Below are positions 9,404 through 18,917 of a DNA stretch of 64,000 bases, in pieces. This DNA comes from Candidatus Gastranaerophilales bacterium (GTDB taxonomy: Bacteria > Cyanobacteriota > Vampirovibrionia > Gastranaerophilales > Gastranaerophilaceae). The position numbers and the translations under genes are program-made. The stretch covers positions 8,436 to 72,435 of the forward strand of contig CALUUL010000003.1 in NCBI GenBank assembly GCA_944323945.1. Direction: 5' to 3'. Below the pieces are notes generated by a model. The model was not told the origin of the DNA. It was given only the letters and a program-made list of their open reading frames with translations, and searched no databases. Each line of letters starts with the position of its first letter. Position 1 is the first letter of the stretch.

Positions 9404-10132
9404 TTATTTGCTTTCAACTAATTTTTTAAAGGCATTAAAGTCTTCTATTGTATCAATCCCAATTGCTTTGTATTCTACAACAGATGTTTTTATTTTCATT
9501 CCGTTATATAATGCCCTTAATTGTTCAAGACTTTCGGCTTGCTCTATCTCAGGTTGAGAAAATTTTGTCATTTTAAACAATGCTTCTCGTTTATAACCAT
9601 ATATTCCTATATGTTTATAAAATTTGGCTATTCCAATATTTCTTTCGTAAGGAATTTTTGAACGTGAAAAATACATTGCGTATCCATTTATATCTTTTAC
9701 GCATTTTACCATATTGGGATCTTCTACATCTTCATCTTTTATTTCTGAAATAAGAGTTGAAATGTCTGCATTATTATCTTCCTTTAACAGTTTTATAACT
9801 TCTTCAACGCAAGATGTATTTATCATTGGTTCATCACCTTGCAAATTTATTATGTATGATAGTTCTGGATACTTTTCTGCTACTTCAACTATTCTGTCAC
9901 TACCACATTTGTGCTTTTCTGATGTCATTTCAACATTTGCACCAAATGATTTGGCACAATCATATATTTCTTTATTATCAGTAGCAATAATTACAATATC
10001 TGCTGATTTTACTTGAATTGCTTTCTCCCATACCCATTGTATTATTGGCTTATTACAAGCTTTTAATAGAGGTTTCCCTTGTAATCTTTTTGAACCATAT
10101 CTTGCAGGTATTATTATTGCTGTTTTTGACAT
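9404..10132 (-). CDS. kdsB: 3-deoxy-manno-octulosonate cytidylyltransferase
   Basis: It activates KDO as CMP-KDO for the lipopolysaccharide inner core, direct evidence of an LPS-bearing outer membrane. I chose the ATG at 10132 (242 residues; MSKTAIIIPARYGSKRLQGK) because GGAGGAC lies just upstream, inside the end of prmA. Motifs: IPARYGSKRLQGKPL at the N-terminus, VIIATDN, NLQGDEPMI and HIGIYGYKREAL. It is one base after prmA. Confidence 0.94.
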   Translation of the reverse strand: MSKTAIIIPARYGSKRLQGKPLLKACNKPIIQWVWEKAIQVKSADIVIIATDNKEIYDCAKSFGANVEMTSEKHKCGSDRIVEVAEKYPELSYIINLQGDEPMINTSCVEEVIKLLKEDNNADISTLISEIKDEDVEDPNMVKCVKDINGYAMYFSRSKIPYERNIGIAKFYKHIGIYGYKREALFKMTKFSQPEIEQAESLEQLRALYNGMKIKTSVVEYKAIGIDTIEDFNAFKKLVESK

Positions 10133-10133
10133 T

Positions 10134-11057
10134 TTAGTCCTCCCTTTGTACAACGAAAGCAATCCATTCTTTTTGTCGCATTTCTTCTATCATTTTTAAA
10201 TTGTTATTTTTGATTGCTTCTATTACAACATCTTCTTTTCCTTCAAGAATACCACTTAAAACAATTTTTGCGCCTTTTTTCATTATTCTTTTTAAATCAG
10301 GCATAATTGCTGCCAGTACATTATGTAGAATATTTGCAAATACAAAGTCATATTTTTTAGAATCTAAAATATCAGATGTTGCATTCTTAAATTTTATAGA
10401 AAGTTCTTTGTTAACCTTTGCATTTATTTGAGCTGTTTCAACTGCTGTTGCATCTGTATCTACAGCATCAGCTTCTTTTGCTCCAAGCTTCATCGCGCAT
10501 ATTGCAAGTATTCCAGAACCGCATCCTATGTCAGCTATTATAGAATTCTTTGCCATATATTTTTCGCAAGCTTTTACACATAATTGTGTTGTTGCGTGAG
10601 TGCCTGTTCCAAAAGCATTGCCTGGATCTATATTTACAATGATTTCATTTTCTTTTGCTTCGTACTTTTCCCAAGTTGGACAGATTACTATTCTTTCAGA
10701 TATTTTAGACGGCTTCCAATGTTCTTTCCATTTTTTAGACCAATCTATTATTTCTTGTTTCTTTATTGAAACATTCCAACTTCCTATATCACAATTGAAA
10801 ATGTGTTTATCAATCAAATCTTGTCTTTGTGCGTGGAAAAAAGCTTGTACGTTATCAAAATCCAATATATCTGTAACAATATAAGCTTTTAATGTATTTT
10901 CTGTTGTTGATACTAGCTCTAAATTCTTATATTTTTCTTCTGCAGTTACTATACCTTCGCAATCAAATTCTGTTTGTACTATATCGCAAACTATATCTGC
11001 ACAAATTGGATTAATTTCAATACATACTTCCCAATATGTTTTATCAACTATTGACAA
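10134..11057 (-). CDS. prmA: Ribosomal protein L11 methyltransferase
   Basis: This SAM-dependent enzyme trimethylates ribosomal protein L11. The 307 residues comprise an N-terminal substrate-recognition domain (about 1-100) and a Rossmann methyltransferase. Visible are DPGNAFGTGTHATTQ, the SAM loop ADIGCGSGILAI and FANILHNVLA (the NPP-like substrate motif as NIL). It overlaps accA by ten bases. Confidence 0.92.
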   Translation of the reverse strand: MSIVDKTYWEVCIEINPICADIVCDIVQTEFDCEGIVTAEEKYKNLELVSTTENTLKAYIVTDILDFDNVQAFFHAQRQDLIDKHIFNCDIGSWNVSIKKQEIIDWSKKWKEHWKPSKISERIVICPTWEKYEAKENEIIVNIDPGNAFGTGTHATTQLCVKACEKYMAKNSIIADIGCGSGILAICAMKLGAKEADAVDTDATAVETAQINAKVNKELSIKFKNATSDILDSKKYDFVFANILHNVLAAIMPDLKRIMKKGAKIVLSGILEGKEDVVIEAIKNNNLKMIEEMRQKEWIAFVVQRED

Positions 11058-11998
11058 AATACACCCATTCTTCTGAATTTATTGTATCTTTCATTTCTCA
11101 ATGTTTCAGGTTCAATGCCCTTTAACTCATTGATTTCTTTTATAATTGCATTTTTTAATTCTTTGCCCATTGTTTCATAATCATTATGAGCACCGCCTAA
11201 AGGCTCTTTAACAATTCCATCGATTATTTCAAGTTTTAGTAAATCTTCACTTGTTATTTTTAAAGCCTCAGCTGCTACATCTGCTTTAGATGCATCTCTC
11301 CATAAAATTGATGCACAGCCTTCTGGTGAGATAACTGTATAATAAGAATGTTCAAGCATTAATACTTTATCTGCAACTGCTAAACCTAAAGCACCACCGC
11401 TACAGCCTTCGCCAGTGATAACCGCAATTATTGGAACATTTAGTTTTGCCATTTCTCTTAAGTTTACAGCTATAGCTGTTCCTTGCGCTGTTTCTTCCGC
11501 TTTCATTCCCGGATATGCTCCTGGAGTATCAATTAATGTTACTATAGGTAAATTAAATTTATTTGCGTGATAGAACAATCTTAATGCTTTTCTGTAACCT
11601 TGCGGTTGTGGCATACCAAAGTTATATATAAGATTTTCTTTTGTTGTTTTACCTTTTTGTGTTCCGATGATAACTACACTTTGACCGTCTATTTTTGCAA
11701 TACCGCCTATTATTGCTCTATCATCCGTACCTTCTCTATCTCCGTGTAGTTCTATAAAATCTGTTGTCATCAACTTTATGTAGTCCAAGAAGGTTGGTCT
11801 ATCGGCATGTCTTGCTATTTGCAGTCTTTGTGCCGGTGTTAGCTTTGAATATAATTCTTTTTTATATTCTAACGCTTGTTTTTCAAATGTTTCTATTTGA
11901 TCTGATACATCCATACCTGATGACTCACTTATTTTTTTTAGTTCTTGTATTTTTTCTTCTATTTCGTATAAAGGTTTTTCAAATTCTAAAATGGCCAT
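11048..11998 (-). CDS. accA: Acetyl-CoA carboxylase carboxyltransferase, alpha subunit
   Basis: This subunit transfers the carboxyl from carboxybiotin to acetyl-CoA, the first step of fatty acid synthesis, as an alpha2-beta2 complex with AccD. The 316 residues are typical. Key parts: FLDYIKLMTTDFIELHGDR, the oxyanion-hole region GEGCSGGALGLAVADKVLMLEH and ISPEGCASILWRDA. It lies nine bases after accD. Biotin carboxylase and BCCP are not in the window. Confidence 0.96.
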   Translation of the reverse strand: MAILEFEKPLYEIEEKIQELKKISESSGMDVSDQIETFEKQALEYKKELYSKLTPAQRLQIARHADRPTFLDYIKLMTTDFIELHGDREGTDDRAIIGGIAKIDGQSVVIIGTQKGKTTKENLIYNFGMPQPQGYRKALRLFYHANKFNLPIVTLIDTPGAYPGMKAEETAQGTAIAVNLREMAKLNVPIIAVITGEGCSGGALGLAVADKVLMLEHSYYTVISPEGCASILWRDASKADVAAEALKITSEDLLKLEIIDGIVKEPLGGAHNDYETMGKELKNAIIKEINELKGIEPETLRNERYNKFRRMGVFCQ

Positions 11999-12007
11999 AC
12001 CCTTCTC

Positions 12008-12871
12008 CTACTTCGTATGCAAGCTGATTAATTTTGCTAATGTTGATTTTAAATCTGCCCTTGATGAAATCATATCTATTTGACCGTATTTCATTAAGTA
12101 ATTAGCTGTTTGGAAATCTGCCGGAAGACTTTGTCTTATTGTTTGTTCTATAACACGTCTTCCTGCAAAACCTATTCTTGCATCTTGCTCAGCTATAATA
12201 ATATCACCAAGTGTTGCAAAACTTGCTGTAACTCCGCCAAAAGTAGGTTCTGTTAGTACTGTAATATATAATAAACCTGCTTCATTTAATCTTGCAACTG
12301 CACAACTGGTCTTAGCCATTTGCATTAAGCTTAGTATACTTTCTTGCATTCTGGCTCCGCCTGATGCTGTTATTGCTATCATTGGGATTTTTCTTTTTAA
12401 TGCTTCTTCCATAGCAAGTGTTACTTTCTCACCTACTACACTTCCCATTGAACCACCCATAAATTCAAAATCCATAACTGCTGCTGAAACTTCATTTCCG
12501 TCTATTTTTCCAATGCCTGATATTACAGCTTCATTCATATTTGTTTTGGCTTTTGCTTGTATTATTCTTTTTTTATATGTTTCTGTATCTGAAAATTCTA
12601 ATGGATCTGCTGTTGTTATATTCCCAAATAATTCTTCAAATGTACCTTCATCAAATATTTGATTTATACGTGTTCTTGCATTTATTCTGAAATGATATCC
12701 GCATTTTGGACATACATCTAAATTCTCTTCTACTTCTTTTCTTAGTAATTGCGCATTACAATTATAACATTTGACCCAAAGTTTACCTATGCTGTCATCT
12801 ATTTGTGCATCCTGGTTCCTTCTTGCTATTTGCATTTCTTTTCGTTGTTCGAACCAATCCTTTACTGTCAT
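12008..12871 (-). CDS. accD: Acetyl-CoA carboxylase carboxyltransferase, beta subunit
   Basis: Partner of AccA. The N-terminal four-Cys zinc ribbon is complete (C35, C38, C54, C57). The crotonase-fold body contains SGGARMQESILSLMQMAKT and GGVTASFATLGDIIIAEQ. It is the first gene of accD-accA-prmA-kdsB-CDF. A strong GGAGGA lies before the ATG, and a minus-strand TATAAT (12932-12927) about 60 bases upstream is a likely -10. Confidence 0.96.
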   Translation of the reverse strand: MTVKDWFEQRKEMQIARRNQDAQIDDSIGKLWVKCYNCNAQLLRKEVEENLDVCPKCGYHFRINARTRINQIFDEGTFEELFGNITTADPLEFSDTETYKKRIIQAKAKTNMNEAVISGIGKIDGNEVSAAVMDFEFMGGSMGSVVGEKVTLAMEEALKRKIPMIAITASGGARMQESILSLMQMAKTSCAVARLNEAGLLYITVLTEPTFGGVTASFATLGDIIIAEQDARIGFAGRRVIEQTIRQSLPADFQTANYLMKYGQIDMISSRADLKSTLAKLISLHTK

Positions 12872-12982
12872 AAAAGACTTCCTCCGCTAATCTACAGGTC
12901 TTTTAAACCATATCTTTTTTATTTCTATTATACTACAAATATTTGATTGCGAAATATTATACTATTGTTTATATTATATTTT

Positions 12983-14752
12983 TTACATTTTCTCCGGTGC
13001 TTCAACTGCAATCAATTTCATTGCGGATTTTAAAATTATTGTTACAGCTTTTACAATTGAAAGTCTTGCAATCATTAAATATTCATCTTCCACAAGCACT
13101 TTTGTATATGAATAAAATTGATGGAAATTGGCTGAAAGTTCTTGTAAATATTTTGTTAAAAGATAAGGTGTTCTATTTTTTGCAGATGTTTGCACAACTG
13201 TTTTATATTCTTCCAGTTTTAAAATTAGTTTTTTTGTTGTTTCAATTACTTTTTCATCTTCACTTTGCCATAAAATTTCAAAGTCTTTTGAGTTTAATTC
13301 ATAGATTTTATTTTCTAAATCTGTAATTGTTGCATTTTCTTTTCTTTTATTAATTATATCAAATCTTTCTTGAACAGCGTGTCTTAATATTGAACAAGCT
13401 CTTGCGTGTGCATATTGAACATAAAACACCGGATTTTCATCTGTTTTTGATTTAGCAAGTTCTACATCAAAATCAAGTGTTGTATCTATGCTTCTCATAA
13501 TCATCCAATATCTTGTTGCATCAACTCCTACTTCATCTATTAATTCATCAAGAGTTATCATTTTAGTCCTTTTGCCCATTCTTACCTGTTCACCATTCAT
13601 AACTATGTTAACAAGCTGACCTAAAAGAACCTCAAGAGAATTCGGATTGTATCCCAATACTTCTATTGCAGCACGCATTCTTGGAATATAACCATGGTGA
13701 TCTGCCCCCCATATATTTATAAGAGTATCAAAACCTCTTTGTAATTTGTTGTAATGATATGCTATATCAGCTGTTAAGTATGTATATGCTCCATCTGATT
13801 TTTTTATTACTCTGTCTTGATCATCACCATATTTTGATGATGCAAACCATAGGGCTCCGTCTTTTTCATATAACACACCTAAATCATTCAGTTTCTTTAT
13901 GCATTCTTCTACTTTTCCCGATTCATGCAGTGTTAATTCACTGAAATAGTTGTCAAAATGTGTATGGAAATTTTCAAGTAATGCTTTTTGCATATTTAGC
14001 ATTTTTAATCTTGCATATTTGCAGATATATTCTAAAATTTCAGGATTGAATTCACCATTATATTTGTCTTTTATTTCTTCCGCTTTTTCTTTTTCTTCTT
14101 TTAAAAATTCTTTAGCTACTGGAATAAGATATTCACCGGTATAGAAATTTTTTGCTGCTTCCTCATCTGTTGGAAAGTCTATATCTATGTTTAATTCTTT
14201 TAAAATCCTTATGTATAAAGATTTTCCTAGCTTTTGAATTTGACTTCCTGCATCATTTATATAAAATTCCTGATATACGTCATATCCTGAGTATTTCATT
14301 ACATTGGCCAATGCACTGCCCATTGCTGCCCATCTTCCGTGCCCTATATGAAATGGTCCTGTAGGATTTGCACTTACATATTCTAATATGACCTTTGAAT
14401 TGTTTCCTATATTATTTTTTGCAAAATCAAGTTTCTTTTCCAAAACTTCAGCAAGAATGTTGTTCAACATATCACTATGTATTTTAAAATTTATAAAACC
14501 TGCTGTTACGTTTATATCAAAGCTTGTTTTGTCTATATTCTCAGAAATTAACTCCGCTATTTTTATAGGTGGAAGTTTTGCATATCGGGCAAGAGATGAT
14601 ACATTTACTGCAAAATCACCAAATTGGGCATTCTTTGGAATCTCTGCCTGTAAAGTATATTCATTCACATTTGTCATTTGACCTAGTAAGTTGTTATTAA
14701 CTAAATGTTTTATAGATGAATTAACTTTCTCCAAAAAATATTCTTTTAACAT
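12983..14752 (-). CDS. argS: Arginyl-tRNA synthetase
   Basis: Class I synthetase charging tRNA-Arg (a tRNA-Arg lies at 30068-30141). I favour the ATG at 14752 (589 residues, MLKEYFLEKV) because it matches the usual N-terminus; an ATG at 14779 adds nine residues. Features: N-terminal Add1 tRNA-binding domain, HIGH-type SANPTGPFHIGHGRWAAMG near residue 130, MGKRTKM in place of KMSKR, and the C-terminal DALR anticodon domain. A TATAGT lies immediately before the upstream ATG, so the mRNA leader is short. Confidence 0.95.
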   Translation of the reverse strand: MLKEYFLEKVNSSIKHLVNNNLLGQMTNVNEYTLQAEIPKNAQFGDFAVNVSSLARYAKLPPIKIAELISENIDKTSFDINVTAGFINFKIHSDMLNNILAEVLEKKLDFAKNNIGNNSKVILEYVSANPTGPFHIGHGRWAAMGSALANVMKYSGYDVYQEFYINDAGSQIQKLGKSLYIRILKELNIDIDFPTDEEAAKNFYTGEYLIPVAKEFLKEEKEKAEEIKDKYNGEFNPEILEYICKYARLKMLNMQKALLENFHTHFDNYFSELTLHESGKVEECIKKLNDLGVLYEKDGALWFASSKYGDDQDRVIKKSDGAYTYLTADIAYHYNKLQRGFDTLINIWGADHHGYIPRMRAAIEVLGYNPNSLEVLLGQLVNIVMNGEQVRMGKRTKMITLDELIDEVGVDATRYWMIMRSIDTTLDFDVELAKSKTDENPVFYVQYAHARACSILRHAVQERFDIINKRKENATITDLENKIYELNSKDFEILWQSEDEKVIETTKKLILKLEEYKTVVQTSAKNRTPYLLTKYLQELSANFHQFYSYTKVLVEDEYLMIARLSIVKAVTIILKSAMKLIAVEAPEKM

Positions 14753-14826
14753 AATTTTGCTTTCTTTATCTCTATACATTTAAACTATAGCAAAAAAATG
14801 CAAAAGTAATAATTCTTTGTGTGATT

Positions 14827-14970
14827 TTATTCTTTTTTTTCTTCTTTTTTCTTATTATCAATAAAAAGTGTATAAATATCTATACTGCTGTTGATTTTAT
14901 CAAAATTTCTAAGCAGTTTCCTTAGACTATCGATTGTATTATCCCTTAATAATGTATTTCCGTTTTCCAT
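14827..14970 (-). CDS. Very small protein, 47 aa (twin of 15104-15238)
   Basis: The minus-strand frame from ATG at 14970 has AGAGGA just upstream. The product begins MENGNTLLRDNTIDSLRKL, has a helix ending NSSIDIYTLFID and a Lys/Glu tail. It aligns over about 35 residues with the 44-residue product of the next minus frame (NxLL...IDSLRKLL..FDKINSSIDIYTLFID against NKLL...IEIKKLIDDIDNISSNIDLYKVIVD). Shared sequence and good ribosome sites argue that both are real. Function unknown. Confidence 0.55.
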   Translation of the reverse strand: MENGNTLLRDNTIDSLRKLLRNFDKINSSIDIYTLFIDNKKKEEKKE

Positions 14971-15103
14971 AGTTCCTCTAATAAACTTAAAGATATTTAT
15001 TATTTTTCTTTTTATCTTTTAGTATTTTATTCCACTTTTTTTTATTATATAAACTATTTTTCTTTACATTATTAACTTTTTATATTGTAATTAACCAAAA
15101 CTA

Positions 15104-15238
15104 TCAAGATGCAATCAAAAGTTGTTCATCAACAATAACTTTATATAAGTCTATATTTGAACTTATATTATCTATATCATCAATAAGTTTTTTTATTTCA
15201 ATATTAACGTCTTCTGTTTGTAATAATTTGTTACCCAT
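15104..15238 (-). CDS. Very small protein, 44 aa (twin of 14827-14970)
   Basis: The ATG at 15238 follows GGAGAAG by seven bases. The product begins MGNKLLQTEDVNIEIKKL, then DNISSNIDLYKVIVDEQ, and looks like one amphipathic helix pair. It is the paralogue of the small gene about 130 bases downstream. No signal peptide or cysteine is present. The rest of 14780-15322 holds only T-rich spacer. Confidence 0.55.
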   Translation of the reverse strand: MGNKLLQTEDVNIEIKKLIDDIDNISSNIDLYKVIVDEQLLIAS

Positions 15239-15322
15239 ATATTTCTTCTCCAAAAACTAACCTTTTTCTTATCGGTTTTTTTTTTGTTGAACTTTAATTC
15301 TCTTTTTTATTTTTTACAAAAG

Positions 15323-16741
15323 TTAAAATTGAAAATATAAGAACTCAGAAACTTTATTTATTGAAAGAACTGAAATTATTAGCATAATTAAAGTTATAAC
15401 TAAGTATATTCTATTTGGTTGTAGTTTTTTTGAAAATTCAACTGAATTATTAATAAAGAAAACAAGTATAAATGAAGCAATTAAAAGTAATATACTGATT
15501 TTAATTGCTCCATTTTCAAACGAGAATCTTAATTTATCAATAATAATTGGTGCAAATCCATTCAGTCCAAGCATTGATTTAATTATTTGGTTTGCTTTTT
15601 CAATACTTGAAGCTCTGAAATAAACCCAAGTTATATTGAGAAATAAAAAAGTTATTAAAACAGAGATAATATGTGGAACTTTTATATTTAATTTGCCCCA
15701 AATTCTATAAAAACAAGCTGCAGTTCCATGCATAATACCCCAAATAATAAATGTCCAGTTCGCACCATGCCATATACCACCTATTAAAAAAGTAATAAAT
15801 AAATTCCTGTATGTTTTTAAATTTCCGTTTCTGTTACCACCTAGTGGAATATATATATAATCTCTTAAAAATTTAGATAAAGTTATATGCCATCTTCTCC
15901 AAAAATCTTGTATATTTTCCGCTTTATATGGTGAATTAAAATTTTGTGGCAGTACTATATTAAATAAATAACTAATACCCATTGCCATATCACAATAACC
16001 TGAAAAATCAAAATATAATTGCATTGTATAAGATATACTTGCACACCAAGCTTCAAGGGTTGTCAGTATAATATTACTATCAAATGTCCCACGGACAAAA
16101 ACTGAGAATGTATCTGCAATCATAACTTTTTTAAACAGTCCGATTGAAAGTAAAAATAAGCCGATTGATATATTTTTTTGATTTATGAATCTATTTCTTA
16201 AATTTGCAAATTGGGGCATCATTTCTTTATGATGAACAATTGGACCTGCTATTAATTGTGGGAAAAATGTTACAAATAAAGCATATGTCAAAAAATCATA
16301 TTCTTTAGTTTTATACTCGTAGCTATCTACAATGTATGCTATTTGCTGGAATGTAAAAAAACTTATAGCCAATGGCAGCATAATATTCATATAATTAAAA
16401 TTTGAAGAAAATAATGCATTTATATTTTCTATTAAAAAGTCAAAATATTTGTAATAACATAAAATACCTACATTTACTGTTATAGCAAATATCAGCAAGA
16501 GTTTTCGATTTATTTTTAACTTTTTGTCATTAGTCAATGTTGAACCAACAGAGTAGTTAAAAAGCATTGAAATTAAAATTAATGGAAGATAATCTATTTT
16601 CCAGTATGAATAGAAACCTAATGAGGCTATGACAAGCCAAGCGGTTGCCATTTTTACAAGCTTAATTTTATTTAAAAGAAAGTATATAAAAAATGTTATC
16701 GGCAAAAATATAAACAAAAATTCTATTGAATTAAACAGCAT
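15323..16741 (-). CDS. MBOAT O-acyltransferase (AlgI-like)
   Basis: This polytopic membrane enzyme (472 residues) moves acyl groups, usually acetyl, across the membrane to an extracytoplasmic acceptor. Family marks: DFWRRWHITLSKFLRDYIYIPLGG at 279-302 and the catalytic His325 in GGIWHGANW with H338 in GIMHG. Its start overlaps the stop of the SGNH-like gene by one base. Together with two SGNH-like partners and a glycosyltransferase it forms a surface-polysaccharide O-acetylation cassette, comparable in layout to AlgI with AlgJ/AlgX. Confidence 0.9.
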   Translation of the reverse strand: MLFNSIEFLFIFLPITFFIYFLLNKIKLVKMATAWLVIASLGFYSYWKIDYLPLILISMLFNYSVGSTLTNDKKLKINRKLLLIFAITVNVGILCYYKYFDFLIENINALFSSNFNYMNIMLPLAISFFTFQQIAYIVDSYEYKTKEYDFLTYALFVTFFPQLIAGPIVHHKEMMPQFANLRNRFINQKNISIGLFLLSIGLFKKVMIADTFSVFVRGTFDSNIILTTLEAWCASISYTMQLYFDFSGYCDMAMGISYLFNIVLPQNFNSPYKAENIQDFWRRWHITLSKFLRDYIYIPLGGNRNGNLKTYRNLFITFLIGGIWHGANWTFIIWGIMHGTAACFYRIWGKLNIKVPHIISVLITFLFLNITWVYFRASSIEKANQIIKSMLGLNGFAPIIIDKLRFSFENGAIKISILLLIASFILVFFINNSVEFSKKLQPNRIYLVITLIMLIISVLSINKVSEFLYFQF

Positions 16742-17841
16742 TATTTACTCCATTCTCTTACTTCTTCTATTATCTCGGGATTTATTTTTATATAATTTTC
16801 AAAATTAATATTATCTTTTGTTATTACTTGCATTACATTATTTTTTGTTATGTATACTCCGAAATCACTATTATTTAAAAATAATTTATCAGTCATTTTT
16901 TTTCGAAGAATAGAAGATGGATGAACACTATCTCTCCAATTTTGTATATCCGGTTTAATTTCCTCTGTTGTATATTTGTTAACTAGTGCAAAATCATAAT
17001 AAGGTTGTATATCTGCAAGTTTTTCCTTAAATTTATAAAAATTCTGCATATTATTTGTATTGTAAATTAAAATTCTTTCTGCTATATGCATTGTCGTTGT
17101 AAAAAATACGACTTTTATTCCTCTTTCTTCCGTATATTTTATAAATTCTTTTAATTCGTCGAATTTTGAATCATCTAAAGTGTAATTTTGATAATAATCT
17201 ATATAATATTTATTTATAGATGCTTTAAATCTGTGAAAAATTTTTTTATTATATCTTTTTTCATAACCGTATTCATATTGAATTTCTTTTTGTTTCTTAA
17301 AAAACTGTTTTGCATTTTTTATAATAGTTTTAACAGAATCATCAAAGGTATTTAATGATAAAATTAAAGGTAAAAGTTCTTCTTTTTCTATAGTTAAACT
17401 TTTTATTTGCCTAAGTTTTTCTGCTTCAGAATTTATTGTTTTTTGAAATTTAAAAAAATCTAAACCTAAATATATTGTCTTTATTTCAGGATGTAACCTC
17501 ATTGCATTTTTTGCCATAATTATTGATTCTTCAAATGTTGAGCCGCTTATAGCTAAATTTTTTACATTTCCTCCCAGGATTTTTGACTCATATTCTTCAT
17601 TTGTACCTTCCCAAGTTTTTGATGAACCAACCCAAATGGCAATAACATCTTTATTGTACAATTTGAATGCAGGAATTTTTGAGAACCTGTGATTTTTATC
17701 TATACAAGGTTTTATTTCATTAAAAAATTTATATTGATTAAAAACCGCATAAGGATCAATAATGTAGTTTGAAATTGAAACTACAAATACAATAATTATA
17801 GATGTAAATATTAAAATTCTATTGTATTTCTTGTAATTCAT
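16741..17841 (-). CDS. SGNH-like, AlgJ/AlgX/DltD-type acylation partner (copy 1)
   Basis: The 366-residue protein has one N-terminal membrane anchor (8-30) and an extracytoplasmic domain. A nucleophile-type motif WVGSSKTW (S73/S74) and a C-terminal D304-S-V-H307 pair fit an SGNH hydrolase/acetyltransferase fold. In known systems such a protein takes the acetyl group delivered by the MBOAT partner and places it on the polysaccharide. It shares the segment LHPEIKTIYLGLDFFKF with the next gene, of which it is a tandem paralogue. GGAGAAAT precedes the ATG; the start overlaps the neighbour by 23 bases. Confidence 0.7.
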   Translation of the reverse strand: MNYKKYNRILIFTSIIIVFVVSISNYIIDPYAVFNQYKFFNEIKPCIDKNHRFSKIPAFKLYNKDVIAIWVGSSKTWEGTNEEYESKILGGNVKNLAISGSTFEESIIMAKNAMRLHPEIKTIYLGLDFFKFQKTINSEAEKLRQIKSLTIEKEELLPLILSLNTFDDSVKTIIKNAKQFFKKQKEIQYEYGYEKRYNKKIFHRFKASINKYYIDYYQNYTLDDSKFDELKEFIKYTEERGIKVVFFTTTMHIAERILIYNTNNMQNFYKFKEKLADIQPYYDFALVNKYTTEEIKPDIQNWRDSVHPSSILRKKMTDKLFLNNSDFGVYITKNNVMQVITKDNINFENYIKINPEIIEEVREWSK

Positions 17842-18910
17842 TATTAGTAATTTCTCCTATTATTTTTGCCCAAGTTTTATTATTTAGCTCCCATTGGTGT
17901 AATTTTTTTTCATTTTGAGCGTTATGTTCCGCTATGTTTTCTTTTGTTATTAGTTTTCCGTAGTTATTTGAATGTTTTACAATATAATTGATAATTAATT
18001 CACCAGTTAAAGTTGTGGAATGGGAACATTCCATAAAATATTTTGTATTTTCATTTATTTCTTCAGTTGTAATATTATTTACAAAATCAAAATCTATATA
18101 AGAAAAACTTTCTGCTAATTTTGTTTTCCACTCATTGAATAAAGGAAGATAACCGAGTTGCTTAATTACGCATATATCTGTTACATGGGTTGGATTAGTA
18201 TAAAAGATTATATTATATCCCTTGTTTTCCATTTCATTTTTAAACTTTATAAGTTTGTAAAATTCTAAATCCGCTAGCTTTGCGGAATTATAATTATTTG
18301 AGTATTGTTTTAATTTTTTTATGAAATGTGCCTTTTTATTATATGTTTTATTATTTTTACGGTATAAATTAGATATTAAAGTATTTATGCTTGCAATTGT
18401 GGTATTAAAAGAAAATAATAATGGATTTATCTCAGATAAGGTCAATTCTTTTGTATCTGACAAGTTAACTGCCCTTTTATTGTTTGCATTTCTTTCAAGA
18501 AAACGAAAAAAATCCAAGCCTATATATATTGTTTTTATCTCCGGATGTATTAAAATCGCATTATAAGCGACTTTAAATGTTTCATCATGTGAAAGAGCAT
18601 TCATTCCTAAATTTTTTGTGTTTTTTCCTGTTATATGAGTGTAATACTCTTCTGAGATACTCGAATTAACTCTTGAAGAACCTAAAAAAATAGAGTCTAA
18701 AGGCTTCTTATCAAGTTTTAGTCCAACTATTTTTGTTATTCTTTGATTCCTATCTTTATCTGCTTTTATTTTATTTATATATTCTATTTTTGGTGTGTTA
18801 AAAATACAAAAAGGGTCAATAAGAATATTAAAAGATATTAGAAATATAAATATGCTAAAAAAAATACTAAGCAATTTCTTATTATATTCCTGCCAAACTT
18901 TTTTAGTCAT
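17819..18910 (-). CDS. SGNH-like, AlgJ/AlgX/DltD-type acylation partner (copy 2)
   Basis: I chose the ATG at 18910 (363 residues, MTKKVWQEYN), just after the glycosyltransferase stop and behind GAGGAT. The layout matches copy 1: membrane anchor (12-31), FLGSSRVN with S78/S79, and IHPEIKTIYIGLDFFRFL. At the C-terminus the expected Asp-x-x-His is Glu294-C-S-His297, so the catalytic acid is changed. It may have altered activity or serve a structural role. It lies between the glycosyltransferase and copy 1. Confidence 0.68.
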   Translation of the reverse strand: MTKKVWQEYNKKLLSIFFSIFIFLISFNILIDPFCIFNTPKIEYINKIKADKDRNQRITKIVGLKLDKKPLDSIFLGSSRVNSSISEEYYTHITGKNTKNLGMNALSHDETFKVAYNAILIHPEIKTIYIGLDFFRFLERNANNKRAVNLSDTKELTLSEINPLLFSFNTTIASINTLISNLYRKNNKTYNKKAHFIKKLKQYSNNYNSAKLADLEFYKLIKFKNEMENKGYNIIFYTNPTHVTDICVIKQLGYLPLFNEWKTKLAESFSYIDFDFVNNITTEEINENTKYFMECSHSTTLTGELIINYIVKHSNNYGKLITKENIAEHNAQNEKKLHQWELNNKTWAKIIGEITNNELQEIQ

Positions 18911-18917
18911 TATAAGA

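Noticed and set aside
12983..14752. Many open frames antisense to argS
   Set aside because: They are Leu/Phe-rich shadows caused by low G+C codon use, with no ribosome sites.
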